Shown piece by piece: positions 33,583 to 42,309 of a stretch of 64,000 nucleotides of DNA. Source of the DNA: Bacillota bacterium. GTDB lineage: Bacteria; Bacillota; Clostridia; Christensenellales; SZUA-584. The notes beneath the pieces are model-generated. The model was given only the letters and a program-made list of their open reading frames with translations, did not search any database and was not told where the DNA came from. How positions within the stretch are numbered: the stretch's first letter is position 1; each line of letters begins with the position of its first letter. The position numbers and the translations under genes are program-made. Where the stretch lies: NCBI GenBank assembly GCA_023436115.1, contig JAEZKQ010000030.1, forward strand, positions 62,001 through 126,000, in the 5' to 3' direction.

Positions 33583-34734
33583 TTGAAGCGGCTATTTTCA
33601 AGAATCACAGCGTTTTTACTGGTATTTACCGCGATTTTTGCTTATAATGCAAATGATGCGAAGGCGGTGGATATTGATATCTCGGCCTCATCGGCTGTTT
33701 TGTTGGAAGCCGCAACCGGGCGCGTACTGTATGAAAAAAACGCCCATGAAAAGATGCCTATGGCTTCCACAACAAAAATCATGACTGCGATTGTGGCGTT
33801 GGAATATGGTGATGTGAATGATACGGTTGTAGTCAGCCAGAATGCCAGTGGCATAGAGGGCTCGTCGATTTGGCTGTCCGTGGGCGAAAAGATGTCCCTT
33901 TCGGATATGCTTTTTGGCTTGATGCTGGCATCCGGAAACGATGCAGCTGTGGCTATTGCCGAACATGTGGGTGGCAGCGTGGAAAACTTTGTGGCCATGA
34001 TGAACAAAAAGGCGCAGGAGATCGGTGCATATAACACGCATTTTGCGAATCCCAATGGGCTGCCTGCTGATGACCATTACACAACGGCATACGATCTTGC
34101 GCTTATATCCGCTTATGCGATGCAGAACGATTATTTTTGTGAAATCGTTAAAACGCAATATAAGACACTGCCTTGGGAAGGCCATGAATGGAACAGAGTT
34201 GTTAAAAACAAAAACAAGATTTTATGGAGTTATGAAGGCGGAAACGGTGTCAAAACGGGTTATACCAAGGAGGCAGGAAAGTGCCTGTCGGCTGCAGCCA
34301 TGCGGGATAATATGCAGCTCGTCACTGTCGTATTAAATGCGCCTGATATGTTTAACGACTGTATTAAAATAATGAACTATGGGTTTGAAGAATATGAAAA
34401 CAAACTCATTATGCAGTCGGGCGAATATGTCGGCGATGTCAAAGTGGAAGAAGGCATGGAAGACAGCCTCCCTCTTTATACCGACGAGGATATCTATTAC
34501 CCGCTCACCGATGATGAGTTTACGAAGCTTAAGAAGAGCGTTAATATTGAAAAAAGCCTGAAAGCACCCATCGAGAAGGGGCAGCAGGCTGGAACGATAG
34601 ACCTGTGGCTGGGGGAAAACAGGCTTTGTTCTATAGCGCTCAAAGCGCCGCACAGTATTGGAGAGAACTCATATGAGTTTAATTTAAATAAATTACTGGA
34701 TTTCTGGATGAATACAAGGTTATTGGATATGTAA
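33583..34734 (+). CDS. D-alanyl-D-alanine carboxypeptidase (DacF-type PBP)
   Basis: Low-molecular-weight penicillin-binding protein that trims the terminal D-Ala of peptidoglycan stem peptides, 383 residues. It has a signal peptide (LLVFTAIFAYNANDAKA), SxxK as STTK at 62-65, SGN at 117-119 and KTG at 224-226, then the C-terminal PBP5-type domain and an amphipathic tail. Position after ytfJ and similarity to DacF/DacB suggest a role in forespore or cortex wall, which is inference. The start is TTG, 3 bases after ytfJ. Confidence 0.92.
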   Translation: MKRLFSRITAFLLVFTAIFAYNANDAKAVDIDISASSAVLLEAATGRVLYEKNAHEKMPMASTTKIMTAIVALEYGDVNDTVVVSQNASGIEGSSIWLSVGEKMSLSDMLFGLMLASGNDAAVAIAEHVGGSVENFVAMMNKKAQEIGAYNTHFANPNGLPADDHYTTAYDLALISAYAMQNDYFCEIVKTQYKTLPWEGHEWNRVVKNKNKILWSYEGGNGVKTGYTKEAGKCLSAAAMRDNMQLVTVVLNAPDMFNDCIKIMNYGFEEYENKLIMQSGEYVGDVKVEEGMEDSLPLYTDEDIYYPLTDDEFTKLKKSVNIEKSLKAPIEKGQQAGTIDLWLGENRLCSIALKAPHSIGENSYEFNLNKLLDFWMNTRLLDM

Positions 34735-34749
34735 GAGACGGGAGGAAAA

Positions 34750-35487
34750 GTGAGGTTAAATAAATATATTGCGTCTTGCGGAGCAGCGTCGAGAAGGGGA
34801 GCCGACTCGCTGGTTCAGAGCGGAAAGGTCACAGTGAACGGTTGCGTTGTGACCAGCCATGGTATCGATATTGATACGGAAAGGGATACGGTCTGTATTG
34901 ATGGCATTGCCCTTAGGCTGCAAGATAAAAAAGTCTATCTGATGCTCAACAAGCCCGCCGGCGTGCTATGTACGTGCCATGATGATCGGGGCCGTAAGAC
35001 TGTGCTTGATATTGTGAAGGGTTTTGACGAAAGGGTTTTTCCCGTCGGACGGTTGGACTATGATACGGAAGGTTTGCTGCTGTTAACGAATGATGGTGAT
35101 TTCGCTTTTAGGTGCACGCATCCGAGCCATGAACTGGAAAAAACATATTATGCCGTTGCTGTCGGCTCATTGGACGATAATGCCTTAAATCTCCTCCAAA
35201 ATGGCGTGGAGATTGATGGTTGGAAGACATCAAAAGCAAAGGTGAACGTTTTAAAACGCTCGGTTGATAAGACAGAGCTAGAAATCACGATTCATGAAGG
35301 AAAAAACAGACAGATAAGAAAAATGCTAGATGCCGTTGGTTGCCGGGTTTTGTATCTTCAAAGAAGAGCGATCGGACGCTTGACTTTGGGAGATTTAAAG
35401 AATGGCGCTTGGAGATCAATGACCGAGAAGGACTTTTTGCTTCTCGGTATTTTCATTTCAGAACAAAGAAAAAAGGAAAAAAAATAA
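34750..35487 (+). CDS. rluB: rRNA pseudouridine synthase RluB
   Basis: Converts a 23S rRNA uridine to pseudouridine. The 245-residue protein has an N-terminal S4 RNA-binding domain (RLNKYIASCGAASRRGAD), the catalytic aspartate in GRLDYDTEGLLLLTNDGD, and the C-terminal HEGKNRQIRKMLDAVG block. It begins with GTG after GGAGG, 15 bases after the carboxypeptidase. B. subtilis has the same neighbour order (dacB-spmAB-rluB). Confidence 0.92.
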   Translation: MRLNKYIASCGAASRRGADSLVQSGKVTVNGCVVTSHGIDIDTERDTVCIDGIALRLQDKKVYLMLNKPAGVLCTCHDDRGRKTVLDIVKGFDERVFPVGRLDYDTEGLLLLTNDGDFAFRCTHPSHELEKTYYAVAVGSLDDNALNLLQNGVEIDGWKTSKAKVNVLKRSVDKTELEITIHEGKNRQIRKMLDAVGCRVLYLQRRAIGRLTLGDLKNGAWRSMTEKDFLLLGIFISEQRKKEKK

Positions 35488-35627
35488 TTTGTGAAATAAT
35501 GAACAATTTAAAAAAAATAAAGGAAAATAGGATGTCTATGTAGAATATCGAAAATGGGCTAGAATGTTTTCAATAGCTGTTTTTTATACAGAGGTTTTTT
35601 ATACATTTCAAACGGAGGTTAATCAAC

Positions 35628-37142
35628 ATGAGCGAACTAAATGGTTTTGACTTACTGGCTCAGAAAAGGCAGGCTGCTTCCTTGGGCGGAGGTCCGGAGC
35701 AACAGGACGCCCAGCACGCAAAGTCAAAACTTACAGCCAGAGAACGTATCGAAAAGCTACTGGATACACAGAGCTTTGTCGAAACGTATACGTTTGTTCA
35801 GCATTCAAATGTCTTAGATGGCCTTGATGAGGTCAGCGCGCCGGGCGAGGGTGTTGTAACGGGTTATGGTACGATTGACGGACGTGGTGTTTATGTTTTC
35901 TCTCAGGACTACACAGTGCTGGGAGGTGCAATGGGTGCCATGCACGCAAGAAAGATATGCAAGCTTTTGGAGCTCGCGGGCAAAACAGGACTTCCTGTTG
36001 TGGCGATGCTCGATTCAATGGGTGCTAGGATCGGCGAAGGCGCGGGCGCTTTAGAAGGCTTTGGCAGCATACTTTGCAAGCTTGCGGAATTGTCCGGTGT
36101 TGTACCGGTATTGACAGTGGTTTGCGGACAATGTGCGGGAACAGCTGCGTTTCTGACACCGATGAGCGACTTCGTCTTTATGACGGAAGGAGTGGGCGGT
36201 ATCTATACCACAGCACCCGGTGCCTTTAACGAAATGGGAAAAGAGCCCAATGCAAATGCTTTGGGCGGCCCGGCAGTTCATACAGAAAAAACAGGCATTG
36301 CACATTTTAAATCTGCCAGCGAAGAAGAAACGTTTTCTAAGTTGCGTCAGCTTTTATCATATCTGCCTGATAACAATCTGGTGGATGCGCCGATGGCTGA
36401 TTGCGCGGATGATCTGAATAGAATGATCCAAAATTATGCAGACGCTTATGACATTAAAGAGATGTTAAGCTCTGTGATGGACAACGGCATCTTATTTGAA
36501 GTACAAGCTGCTTACGCCTCGTCTATGCTGACGGGCTTTGGACGCATCAATGGACGCAGTGTGGGTATCGTCGCGAATGCGCCGGGCACAGAGCTTGACG
36601 CGAAAAGCGCGGGCAAAGCCGCAAATTTCGTCAGCTTTTGCAACGCCTTTGGACTGCCGATTATAACGTTTACCGATACACCCGGATTCGTGAAAGATAT
36701 TGAACAGGAACAATGCTGTTTGATACAAGCCGGAGCCGGTTTGATGCGCGCCTATGCGGAAGCGACAGTTCCCATGCTCACCGTAATAACCGGCAAAGCC
36801 ATCGGTGCGGGGTATGTCGCTATGGCTCCAAAAGCGCTGGGGGCAGATGTTGTCTATGCTTGGCCTAATGCGCAGATTTCCTGCCTGAGCGCGGATGCGG
36901 CGGCCATTATTTTCTTGCAGGGAGATATCACGGGTTCCGATAATCCGATCGAAGCAAGAAAAGAGGCGGCTGATAAATATGCCCATACTTTTGCTTCTCC
37001 TTGGGAAGCGGCAAAAATGGGATATGTCGATGAAGTCATATATCCCAGCGAAACACGCCAGAGACTGGCGGGTGCACTGGAGCTGGCTGTCGGCAAACGT
37101 GAAAGCAAGCTGCCAAAAAAACATGGCACCCGGCTTTATTAG
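35628..37142 (+). CDS. Acyl-CoA carboxyltransferase (12S/MmdA-like)
   Basis: Biotin-dependent carboxyltransferase of 504 residues, the length of methylmalonyl-CoA decarboxylase alpha and the 12S subunit of transcarboxylase. N-half: KLTARERIEKLLD, GQCAGTAAFLTPMSD; C-half: PGTELDAKSAGKAANFVSF, ITFTDTPGFVKDIEQEQ, GKAIGAGYVAMAPKALGAD. It moves CO2 between carboxybiotin and an acyl-CoA; propionyl/methylmalonyl-CoA is the most likely pair, but acetyl- or glutaryl-type substrates cannot be excluded. RBS CGGAGG lies upstream of the ATG. It begins a four-gene set with a small subunit, a biotin carrier and a 5S-like gene. Confidence 0.85.
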   Translation: MSELNGFDLLAQKRQAASLGGGPEQQDAQHAKSKLTARERIEKLLDTQSFVETYTFVQHSNVLDGLDEVSAPGEGVVTGYGTIDGRGVYVFSQDYTVLGGAMGAMHARKICKLLELAGKTGLPVVAMLDSMGARIGEGAGALEGFGSILCKLAELSGVVPVLTVVCGQCAGTAAFLTPMSDFVFMTEGVGGIYTTAPGAFNEMGKEPNANALGGPAVHTEKTGIAHFKSASEEETFSKLRQLLSYLPDNNLVDAPMADCADDLNRMIQNYADAYDIKEMLSSVMDNGILFEVQAAYASSMLTGFGRINGRSVGIVANAPGTELDAKSAGKAANFVSFCNAFGLPIITFTDTPGFVKDIEQEQCCLIQAGAGLMRAYAEATVPMLTVITGKAIGAGYVAMAPKALGADVVYAWPNAQISCLSADAAAIIFLQGDITGSDNPIEARKEAADKYAHTFASPWEAAKMGYVDEVIYPSETRQRLAGALELAVGKRESKLPKKHGTRLY

Positions 37143-37158
37143 CAAGGAGGTATTCTAA

Positions 37159-37407
37159 ATGTTCGGAAGAAAGAAAAAGAATACCGCTCAGGTTCTGCAG
37201 GGTCAAAACGATTCTGCTGTAACGTTGGAATCAGACCAGAGTTTAATGTCGGATGATACTCTTATCGCGGTTATCACCGCGGCTGTGGCGTTAAGCCTTG
37301 GGACATCTTCAAACGGTATCGTGATAAAGTCAATTAGGCGGACTGGCCAGATTGCACCGGTTTGGGGCGTAAGAGGCCGGATTGAACAAGTTTTCAACAG
37401 ATTATAA
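37159..37407 (+). CDS. Small accessory subunit of the carboxyltransferase
   Basis: An 82-residue protein between the 12S-like gene and the biotin carrier. The N-terminus is charged (MFGRKKKNTAQV); the C-terminal half reads DDTLIAVITAAVALSLG and then IRRTGQIAPVWGVRGRIEQV, a pattern found in the small proteins (often labelled OadG-like or delta/epsilon) next to mmdA and BCCP genes. No full membrane anchor is present, unlike OadG proper. AGGAGG precedes the ATG. Role is inferred from context: assembly of the complex. Confidence 0.55.
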   Translation: MFGRKKKNTAQVLQGQNDSAVTLESDQSLMSDDTLIAVITAAVALSLGTSSNGIVIKSIRRTGQIAPVWGVRGRIEQVFNRL

Positions 37408-37429
37408 GATAATTTTGGAGGAAATGAAT

Positions 37430-37834
37430 ATGCGTAAATTTTTAATAAATGTCAATGGCACCAGCTATAATGTTGAAGTTGAAGAATTGAACGGCTCTGC
37501 GGCACCGGCAGTTGCTCCAGCTCCCGCAGCAGCAGCCCCGGCTCCTGTTGCGGCTCCAGCTCCCGCGGCAGCTCCGGCAGCTACTCCCGCAGCGGCAGCT
37601 CCGGTTCCTCCGGTAGCTGGCGGCACACAGGTTAAATGCCCAATGCCGGGCGCTATTCTTGATGTAAGAGTCCATGTGGGCGATTCGGTAAAAGAAGGCG
37701 ATGTGCTTATGATTCTTGAAGCCATGAAAATGGAGAACGAAATACTTGCGCCTGTAACCGGAAAAGTTTTGGGTGTACAAGTATCGAAAGGCACAAATGC
37801 TAACGCCGGTGATATTCTTGCTGTTATTGGCTGA
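37430..37834 (+). CDS. Biotin carboxyl carrier protein (1.3S/MmdC-like)
   Basis: Carries the carboxyl group on biotin between the two transferase partners. 134 residues: a short N-terminal strand (MRKFLINVNGTSYNVEVEEL), a flexible Ala/Pro-rich linker (~23-63), then a biotinyl domain with the EAMKMEN motif and biotinylated Lys100. ATG 37430 is chosen because GGAGG at 37417-37421 is 8 bases upstream; in-frame ATGs at 37382 and 37424 are less suitable. The architecture matches the 1.3S subunit of transcarboxylase and the gamma subunit of methylmalonyl-CoA decarboxylase. Confidence 0.9.
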   Translation: MRKFLINVNGTSYNVEVEELNGSAAPAVAPAPAAAAPAPVAAPAPAAAPAATPAAAAPVPPVAGGTQVKCPMPGAILDVRVHVGDSVKEGDVLMILEAMKMENEILAPVTGKVLGVQVSKGTNANAGDILAVIG

Positions 37835-37948
37835 TCACTGTCGATGATTCTACAGGCATAGCCTTATGAGTTGATGGACAGTCCTTAAGAACGGCGGGTG
37901 TGATATCCCGCTTGTTCATAGCTAAAAATGAATAGGAGGTTTAAATAG

Positions 37949-39346
37949 ATGGGTAAAGTCTATATTACTGATACGATATTAAGAGACGCGCACCAGTCCC
38001 ATGCGGCCACACGTATGAAAACGTCTGATATGCTGCCGGCTACAAAGCTTCTAAACGAAGCTGGATATTGGTCGCTGGAAACGTGGGGCGGCGCAACGTT
38101 TGATTCCTGCCTTCGCTTTTTAAACGAAGACCCGTGGGAGAGACTGCGCACGCTCAAAAAAGCCATGCCGGATACCAAGATGCAAATGCTGCTTCGTGGG
38201 CAGAATATACTTGGCTACAGGCACTATTCCGATGATGTCGTGGATATGTTTGTCCAAAAGGCAATCGAAAATGGCATTGATGTCATCAGAATCTTTGACG
38301 CGCTCAACGACACAAGAAACATGAAGCGGGCCATGGAGGCAACAAAGAAATTTGGCGGTCATTGCGAACCGGCAATTTCTTATACAATCAGTCCGGTTCA
38401 TACACGCGCTTACTTTATAAAGCTTGCTAAAGAGCTTGAAAAGATGGGTGCGGATACAATCTGCATTAAGGATATGGCGAACCTGCTGCTTCCTTATGAG
38501 GCGTTTGAACTCGTTAAAGAGCTTAAAAAAGCTGTGAAAGTGCCGATACATGTGCATACGCATAATGCAACCGGAACAGGTGATATGGTTTATTTGAAAG
38601 CAATCGAAGCGGGCGCGGATATTGTTGACTGTGCGCTCTCGCCGCTTGCTAACGGCACATCTCAGCCCTGCACCGAAGCTCTTGTTGCAACGCTGCAGGG
38701 TACCCAATATGACACCGGAATCGATATCAAGCTTCTGAGTGAAATAGCAGAGCATTTCAAAAAAGTCAGTGCGAGTCTTAAAGCTGAAGGTATTATTAAG
38801 CCCGGTGTGCTCGGTGTGGACGTAAATACGCTGCTCTATCAGGTTCCCGGCGGTATGTTCAGCAACCTGCTGGATCAGCTGGAAAAGGCCGGCAAGCTAA
38901 ACCAGCTGGATGAGGTGCTCAGAGAAGTACCACGTGTAAGAGAAGAGTTTGGTTATCCGCCGCTTGTAACGCCCACAAGCCAGATTGTCGGCACACAGGC
39001 CGTGTTCAACGTGATAGCCGGTGAACGCTATAAAATGGTCACAAAAGAAAGCAAGGCGCTTCTGCGCGGCGAATATGGACAGCTTCCGGCGGAGGTAGAT
39101 CCGGATGTCCGTAAAAAATGCATCGGTGATGATGAAGTGATCACACACCGCCCCGCTGATGATCTTGCGCCTGAAATCGAAAAGCTCAGAGAAGAAGTGA
39201 AGCCTTGGATGGAGCAGGAGGAAGACATATTGTCCTATGCGCTGTTCCCGCAGGTTGCTCAGAAATTCTTCGAATTCCGACAGGCGAATAAGTACGGCGT
39301 GGATAACAGTGTTCTAGACAGAAAGAATATGATTCATCCTGCATAA
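37949..39346 (+). CDS. Oxaloacetate/pyruvate carboxyltransferase (5S/OadA-like)
   Basis: Carboxyltransferase of 465 residues handling pyruvate and oxaloacetate, with a TIM barrel of the HMGL-like family. It shows the metal-binding DTILRDAHQSHAATRM at the N-terminus, the carbamylated-lysine region ICIKDMANLLLP, HVHTHNATGTGD with the metal His pair, and PLANGTSQPCTEAL. It ends at 465 residues without the C-terminal biotinyl domain of full OadA, as in the 5S subunit and PycB types that use a separate carrier. It lies about 115 bases after the carrier gene, with its own AGGAGG. Confidence 0.88.
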   Translation: MGKVYITDTILRDAHQSHAATRMKTSDMLPATKLLNEAGYWSLETWGGATFDSCLRFLNEDPWERLRTLKKAMPDTKMQMLLRGQNILGYRHYSDDVVDMFVQKAIENGIDVIRIFDALNDTRNMKRAMEATKKFGGHCEPAISYTISPVHTRAYFIKLAKELEKMGADTICIKDMANLLLPYEAFELVKELKKAVKVPIHVHTHNATGTGDMVYLKAIEAGADIVDCALSPLANGTSQPCTEALVATLQGTQYDTGIDIKLLSEIAEHFKKVSASLKAEGIIKPGVLGVDVNTLLYQVPGGMFSNLLDQLEKAGKLNQLDEVLREVPRVREEFGYPPLVTPTSQIVGTQAVFNVIAGERYKMVTKESKALLRGEYGQLPAEVDPDVRKKCIGDDEVITHRPADDLAPEIEKLREEVKPWMEQEEDILSYALFPQVAQKFFEFRQANKYGVDNSVLDRKNMIHPA

Positions 39347-39404
39347 ACACAATTATGTCCATGATATTTCTGGATAAAATGATGGTGTATGGATGAATGG
39401 CATA

Positions 39405-39433
39405 TTGAAATTTTCGTCTATATGCATTATGAT
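39405..39433 (+). promoter_or_regulatory. Promoter of gapA
   Basis: TTGAAA (39405-39410), a 17-base spacer and TATGAT (39428-39433) lie about 45 bases before the gapA ATG. Confidence 0.7.
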
Positions 39434-39479
39434 AAAACGAAGTATTAAAAAGATTTATTTTTTATAAGGAGGAATATAT

Positions 39480-40487
39480 ATGGCAATTAAGGTTGGTATC
39501 AATGGTTTTGGACGTATCGGAAGACTGGTTTTCCGTGCGGCAGTTACAAACCCAAACATTGAGGTTTTGGGAATTAACGATCCTTTCATTGATCCGGAGT
39601 ACATGGTTTATATGCTCAAATACGATACCGTACACGGTCGTTTTCAGGGTACTGTAGAACATACAGACAATGCAATCGTCGTAAACGGCAAAAAAATCGC
39701 TGTTTATGCGGCGATGAATCCGACAGAGATTCCGTGGAGCGCATGCGGTGCAGAATACATCGTTGAGTCCACAGGCGTTTTCACAACAACGGAAAAAGCC
39801 AGCGCTCACTTCGCAGGCGGTGCTAAAAAGGTTATTATCTCGGCTCCTTCCGCCGATGCACCGATGTTCGTTATGGGTGTCAACCAGAATAATTACACAT
39901 CGGATATGAAGGTTGTTTCCAATGCTTCATGCACAACCAACTGCCTTGCGCCTTTGGCAAAGGTTGTTGATGACAACTTCGGTATCATCGAAGGCTTAAT
40001 GACAACAGTTCACGCTACCACAGCCACACAGAAGACGGTTGACGGCCCTTCCAAGAAGGACTGGAGAGGCGGCAGAGGCGCTGCATTCAACATCATTCCG
40101 TCGTCTACAGGCGCGGCCAAAGCGGTTGGCAAAGTTATTCCCAAGCTCAATGGCAAACTGACAGGTATGGCGTTCCGTGTGCCCACGGCCGACGTCTCTG
40201 TTGTCGATTTGACTGTACGTCTTGAGAAAGCCACTACATATGATGAAATCAAGGCTGCTATGAAAGCTGCCGCGGAAGGCGAACTGGCCGGAATCTTAGG
40301 TTACACCGAGGATCAGGTTGTATCAAGCGACTTTATCGGCGATGCAAGAACCAGCATTTTCGACGCCGGCGCAGGCATTATGCTCAGCCCGACCTTTGTC
40401 AAGCTTGTTTCCTGGTACGACAACGAATGGGGTTATTCCAACAAAGTGCTCAGCTTGATCGAGCACATGGCTTCTGTAGACAAATAA
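39480..40487 (+). CDS. gapA: Glyceraldehyde-3-phosphate dehydrogenase, type I
   Basis: Glycolytic enzyme oxidising glyceraldehyde 3-phosphate with NAD and phosphate, 335 residues. The Rossmann start is KVGINGFGRIGRLVFRA; the catalytic Cys151 is in SNASCTTNCLAPLAK; the C-terminal WYDNEWGYSNKV is intact. Asp in GINDPF at the end of the second strand fits NAD preference. A strong AAGGAGG ribosome site and a near-consensus promoter fit high expression. It is monocistronic with its own terminator; no pgk or tpi follows, unlike many glycolytic operons. Confidence 0.97.
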   Translation: MAIKVGINGFGRIGRLVFRAAVTNPNIEVLGINDPFIDPEYMVYMLKYDTVHGRFQGTVEHTDNAIVVNGKKIAVYAAMNPTEIPWSACGAEYIVESTGVFTTTEKASAHFAGGAKKVIISAPSADAPMFVMGVNQNNYTSDMKVVSNASCTTNCLAPLAKVVDDNFGIIEGLMTTVHATTATQKTVDGPSKKDWRGGRGAAFNIIPSSTGAAKAVGKVIPKLNGKLTGMAFRVPTADVSVVDLTVRLEKATTYDEIKAAMKAAAEGELAGILGYTEDQVVSSDFIGDARTSIFDAGAGIMLSPTFVKLVSWYDNEWGYSNKVLSLIEHMASVDK

Positions 40488-40503
40488 ACACTTATATGAG
40501 CAT

Positions 40504-40532
40504 AAAACGGCTGAATTATTTTGGCCGTTTTT
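40504..40532 (+). terminator. Terminator after gapA
   Basis: AAAACGGC (40504-40511) pairs with GCCGTTTT (40524-40531), followed by a short T-rich tail. Confidence 0.75.
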
Positions 40533-40598
40533 ATGTTTCTGCCCTGTTGATTCGCATGTATGGGATGATATCTTATATTATGGTATGCTAATACAGTA

Positions 40599-40627
40599 TT
40601 GACATATGATAGTTAATCGTATAGGAT
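40599..40627 (+). promoter_or_regulatory. Promoter of the Gre-like trio
   Basis: A perfect TTGACA (40599-40604), a 17-base spacer and TAGGAT (40622-40627) lie about 90 bases before the first start codon. Confidence 0.6.
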
Positions 40628-40714
40628 ATTATTATAGTATCAATTACGTAAAATTTGTGCTAGGTATGAGCATTTCGCTCTTTGCGGAATGTTTTTTCGT
40701 ACAAGGGGAAGGGG

Positions 40715-41194
40715 ATGCCAATGAGTGTCACTGTCACAAAACCTGTATTTGATTATTTATTTAAACATCTCGTTTTTATTCACGACAAAAAAATCAGAAT
40801 CATTAACTCATATTCGGCTAATTATCAAGTTTACATGCAAATGCTTGATTTCTTAAAATCATATATCGAATTCATGGAGAGATTTTTGGGTGATGTTGAG
40901 GTGGGGGACGGTGAAGATACGCTTCCTTTCGTTTTTTTCGATTGTATTTTTCATTTAAGTGAGCCAGATACTGGCGAGAGCCTTGTTTGCTCGGTTGTGC
41001 TGCCCATAGATGAAAACGAGAATAGTGTCCAGTCAGGGCATATAAAGCATATTCCATGCAACGAGCCCCTTGCCAGTGAATTGGTTTTTAAAAAGCGCGG
41101 TGATATTATCGTTTTTGAAGAAGACGGAAAGAGTAGCCGGTATACGTTAAAAAGCATAGAAGCCAATCCGAGATTCCCCATCAAGGTGTTCTAG
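40715..41194 (+). CDS. GreA/GreB C-terminal-like protein 1
   Basis: A ~159-residue protein of uncertain function. The N-half is helical (FLKSYIEFMERFLGDVE); the C-half, LPFVFFDCIFHLSEPDTGES then HIKHIPCNEPLASEL and KKRGDIIVFE, follows the pattern of the FKBP-like C-terminal domain of GreA/GreB and Rnk (strand, acidic turn, SPLG-like loop, KKxGD). The full GreA coiled coil with acidic tip is absent, so transcript cleavage stimulation is not expected; Rnk/Gfh-like RNA polymerase secondary-channel binding is possible. Two ATGs (40715, 40721) each have an AAGGGG site about 8 bases upstream. It starts a set of three related genes. Confidence 0.5.
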   Translation: MPMSVTVTKPVFDYLFKHLVFIHDKKIRIINSYSANYQVYMQMLDFLKSYIEFMERFLGDVEVGDGEDTLPFVFFDCIFHLSEPDTGESLVCSVVLPIDENENSVQSGHIKHIPCNEPLASELVFKKRGDIIVFEEDGKSSRYTLKSIEANPRFPIKVF

Positions 41195-41196
41195 CC

Positions 41197-41661
41197 ATGT
41201 GTACCATTTTGAAGAAATCCGCATACGAATCACTTATAGGCCAGATTGTTTTCATTGAAGAGAACAGCCAATACATACAATCGGTCATATCTCAAAATGC
41301 GATATTACCTCGCGGTCTTAAAGCGCAGGCCTTCTTTACAAACTACATAAAAAGAATTGAAGCGCTCGCGAAAGACATTCAAATTGTAAACGACTCTGAA
41401 ATCGTCGTTCCCGGCAGCCCTGTGAACAGGCTGCCGTTTATCGTGCTGGGGAGTTATTTTACGCTCAAGGAACCGGGTAAATCAAATACGTATTGTCATA
41501 TTTGCGTACAGAATGATATGCGCAAAGACATATATAATGAGATTTTTTTCTTATCCGAGACCGGCATGCAATTTCTGCTTCAAGAGACCGGAGCCGACAT
41601 TTGGGCTGATATCGGGTTTGGCCGGCGGCAATATACAATCAGTTCAATTCGATTTATATAG
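41197..41661 (+). CDS. GreA/GreB C-terminal-like protein 2
   Basis: A 154-residue protein starting 2 bases after the previous stop, so probably coupled. Layout repeats that of its neighbour: helical N-half (SVISQNAILPRGLKAQAFF, then YIKRIEALAKDI), then LPFIVLGSYFTLKEPGKSN, IYNEIFFLSETGMQFLLQE and GRRQYTISSIRFI, which align in order with the Gre C-terminal domain of protein 1. The KKxGD turn is less well kept. It is a diverged paralogue; the function is unknown. Confidence 0.45.
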   Translation: MCTILKKSAYESLIGQIVFIEENSQYIQSVISQNAILPRGLKAQAFFTNYIKRIEALAKDIQIVNDSEIVVPGSPVNRLPFIVLGSYFTLKEPGKSNTYCHICVQNDMRKDIYNEIFFLSETGMQFLLQETGADIWADIGFGRRQYTISSIRFI

Positions 41662-41755
41662 ACAATATTTTCTCCGCTTTCAATGTGCGTCATACCGTTT
41701 GCATATCATCACTGAAAAAGACGTATATATAGTCATACATTGCCTGAGGGCGAAC

Positions 41756-42181
41756 ATGACGATAGACGGAGCAGTGATTATTTTGCATAGAAACATTTAT
41801 ATAACAGAAGATGATAAAACGAGACTGACAGAGTTTATTAAAAATTATCTTCTCAGAGAGACGGGCGCACGGCAATTGGTATTATCGCTCGATAAGGCAT
41901 TGTCAGATGCGTATACCACTGAAAAAGGTCAAATGCCCAAAGATACGGTATTGATTCATTCATGGGTGGTATTGGGCTTTATTGATGCAGAGGAAAAGGT
42001 TAAACTGGTTTTTCCGGATGAAGCGGATGTTTCGCAGAACATGGTTTCTGTGGTCTCACCTATCGGAATGGCGATATTTGGCGGTAGAAAAGGCCAAACG
42101 GTTGAGTGGGAGGGGGAGCACGCACTGCACAGCGTTCTGATTATAGATATTATGCAGGAGGATGATATCAGAATAGATTGA
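41756..42181 (+). CDS. GreA/GreB C-terminal-like protein 3
   Basis: A 141-residue protein with the clearest Gre/Rnk pattern of the three: VLIHSWVVLGFIDAEEKVKL, then MVSVVSPIGMAIFGGRKGQT and VEWEGEHALHSVLI, close to the SPxGxALLGxxxGDxVxW loop of Gre C-terminal domains. The N-half is a helix pair (DDKTRLTEFIKNYLLRETG). ATG 41756 is preferred, with GAGGG close upstream; a longer open frame overlaps protein 2 and is unlikely. A Gre-like domain without the coiled coil is the Rnk arrangement. Target unproven. Confidence 0.55.
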   Translation: MTIDGAVIILHRNIYITEDDKTRLTEFIKNYLLRETGARQLVLSLDKALSDAYTTEKGQMPKDTVLIHSWVVLGFIDAEEKVKLVFPDEADVSQNMVSVVSPIGMAIFGGRKGQTVEWEGEHALHSVLIIDIMQEDDIRID

Positions 42182-42246
42182 TTTAAATGTAAACAGGAAG
42201 CCGTTCGTGGATTTACATAAAAAACTAGTGTTTGATCTGAGTAAAA

Positions 42247-42280
42247 CAAAACAGGGTAACCGATGGGTTGCCCTGTTTTG
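42247..42280 (-). terminator. Terminator between the Gre-like trio and fucI
   Basis: A 15-bp near-perfect stem pairs CAAAACAGGG and AACC (42247-42261) with GGTT and CCCTGTTTTG (42266-42280). The T-rich tail (TTTTAC) is on the minus-strand side, so it mainly ends the fucI transcript; the stem may stop both directions. Confidence 0.85.
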
Positions 42281-42309
42281 CACATGACTGACTTATGATG
42301 GATATTGTA

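Noticed and set aside
41513..41755. Upstream extension of the third Gre-like gene overlapping the second
   Set aside because: Overlap of ~150 bases in another frame, Cys/Phe-rich and unlike the rest; the ATG at 41756 fits the family pattern.
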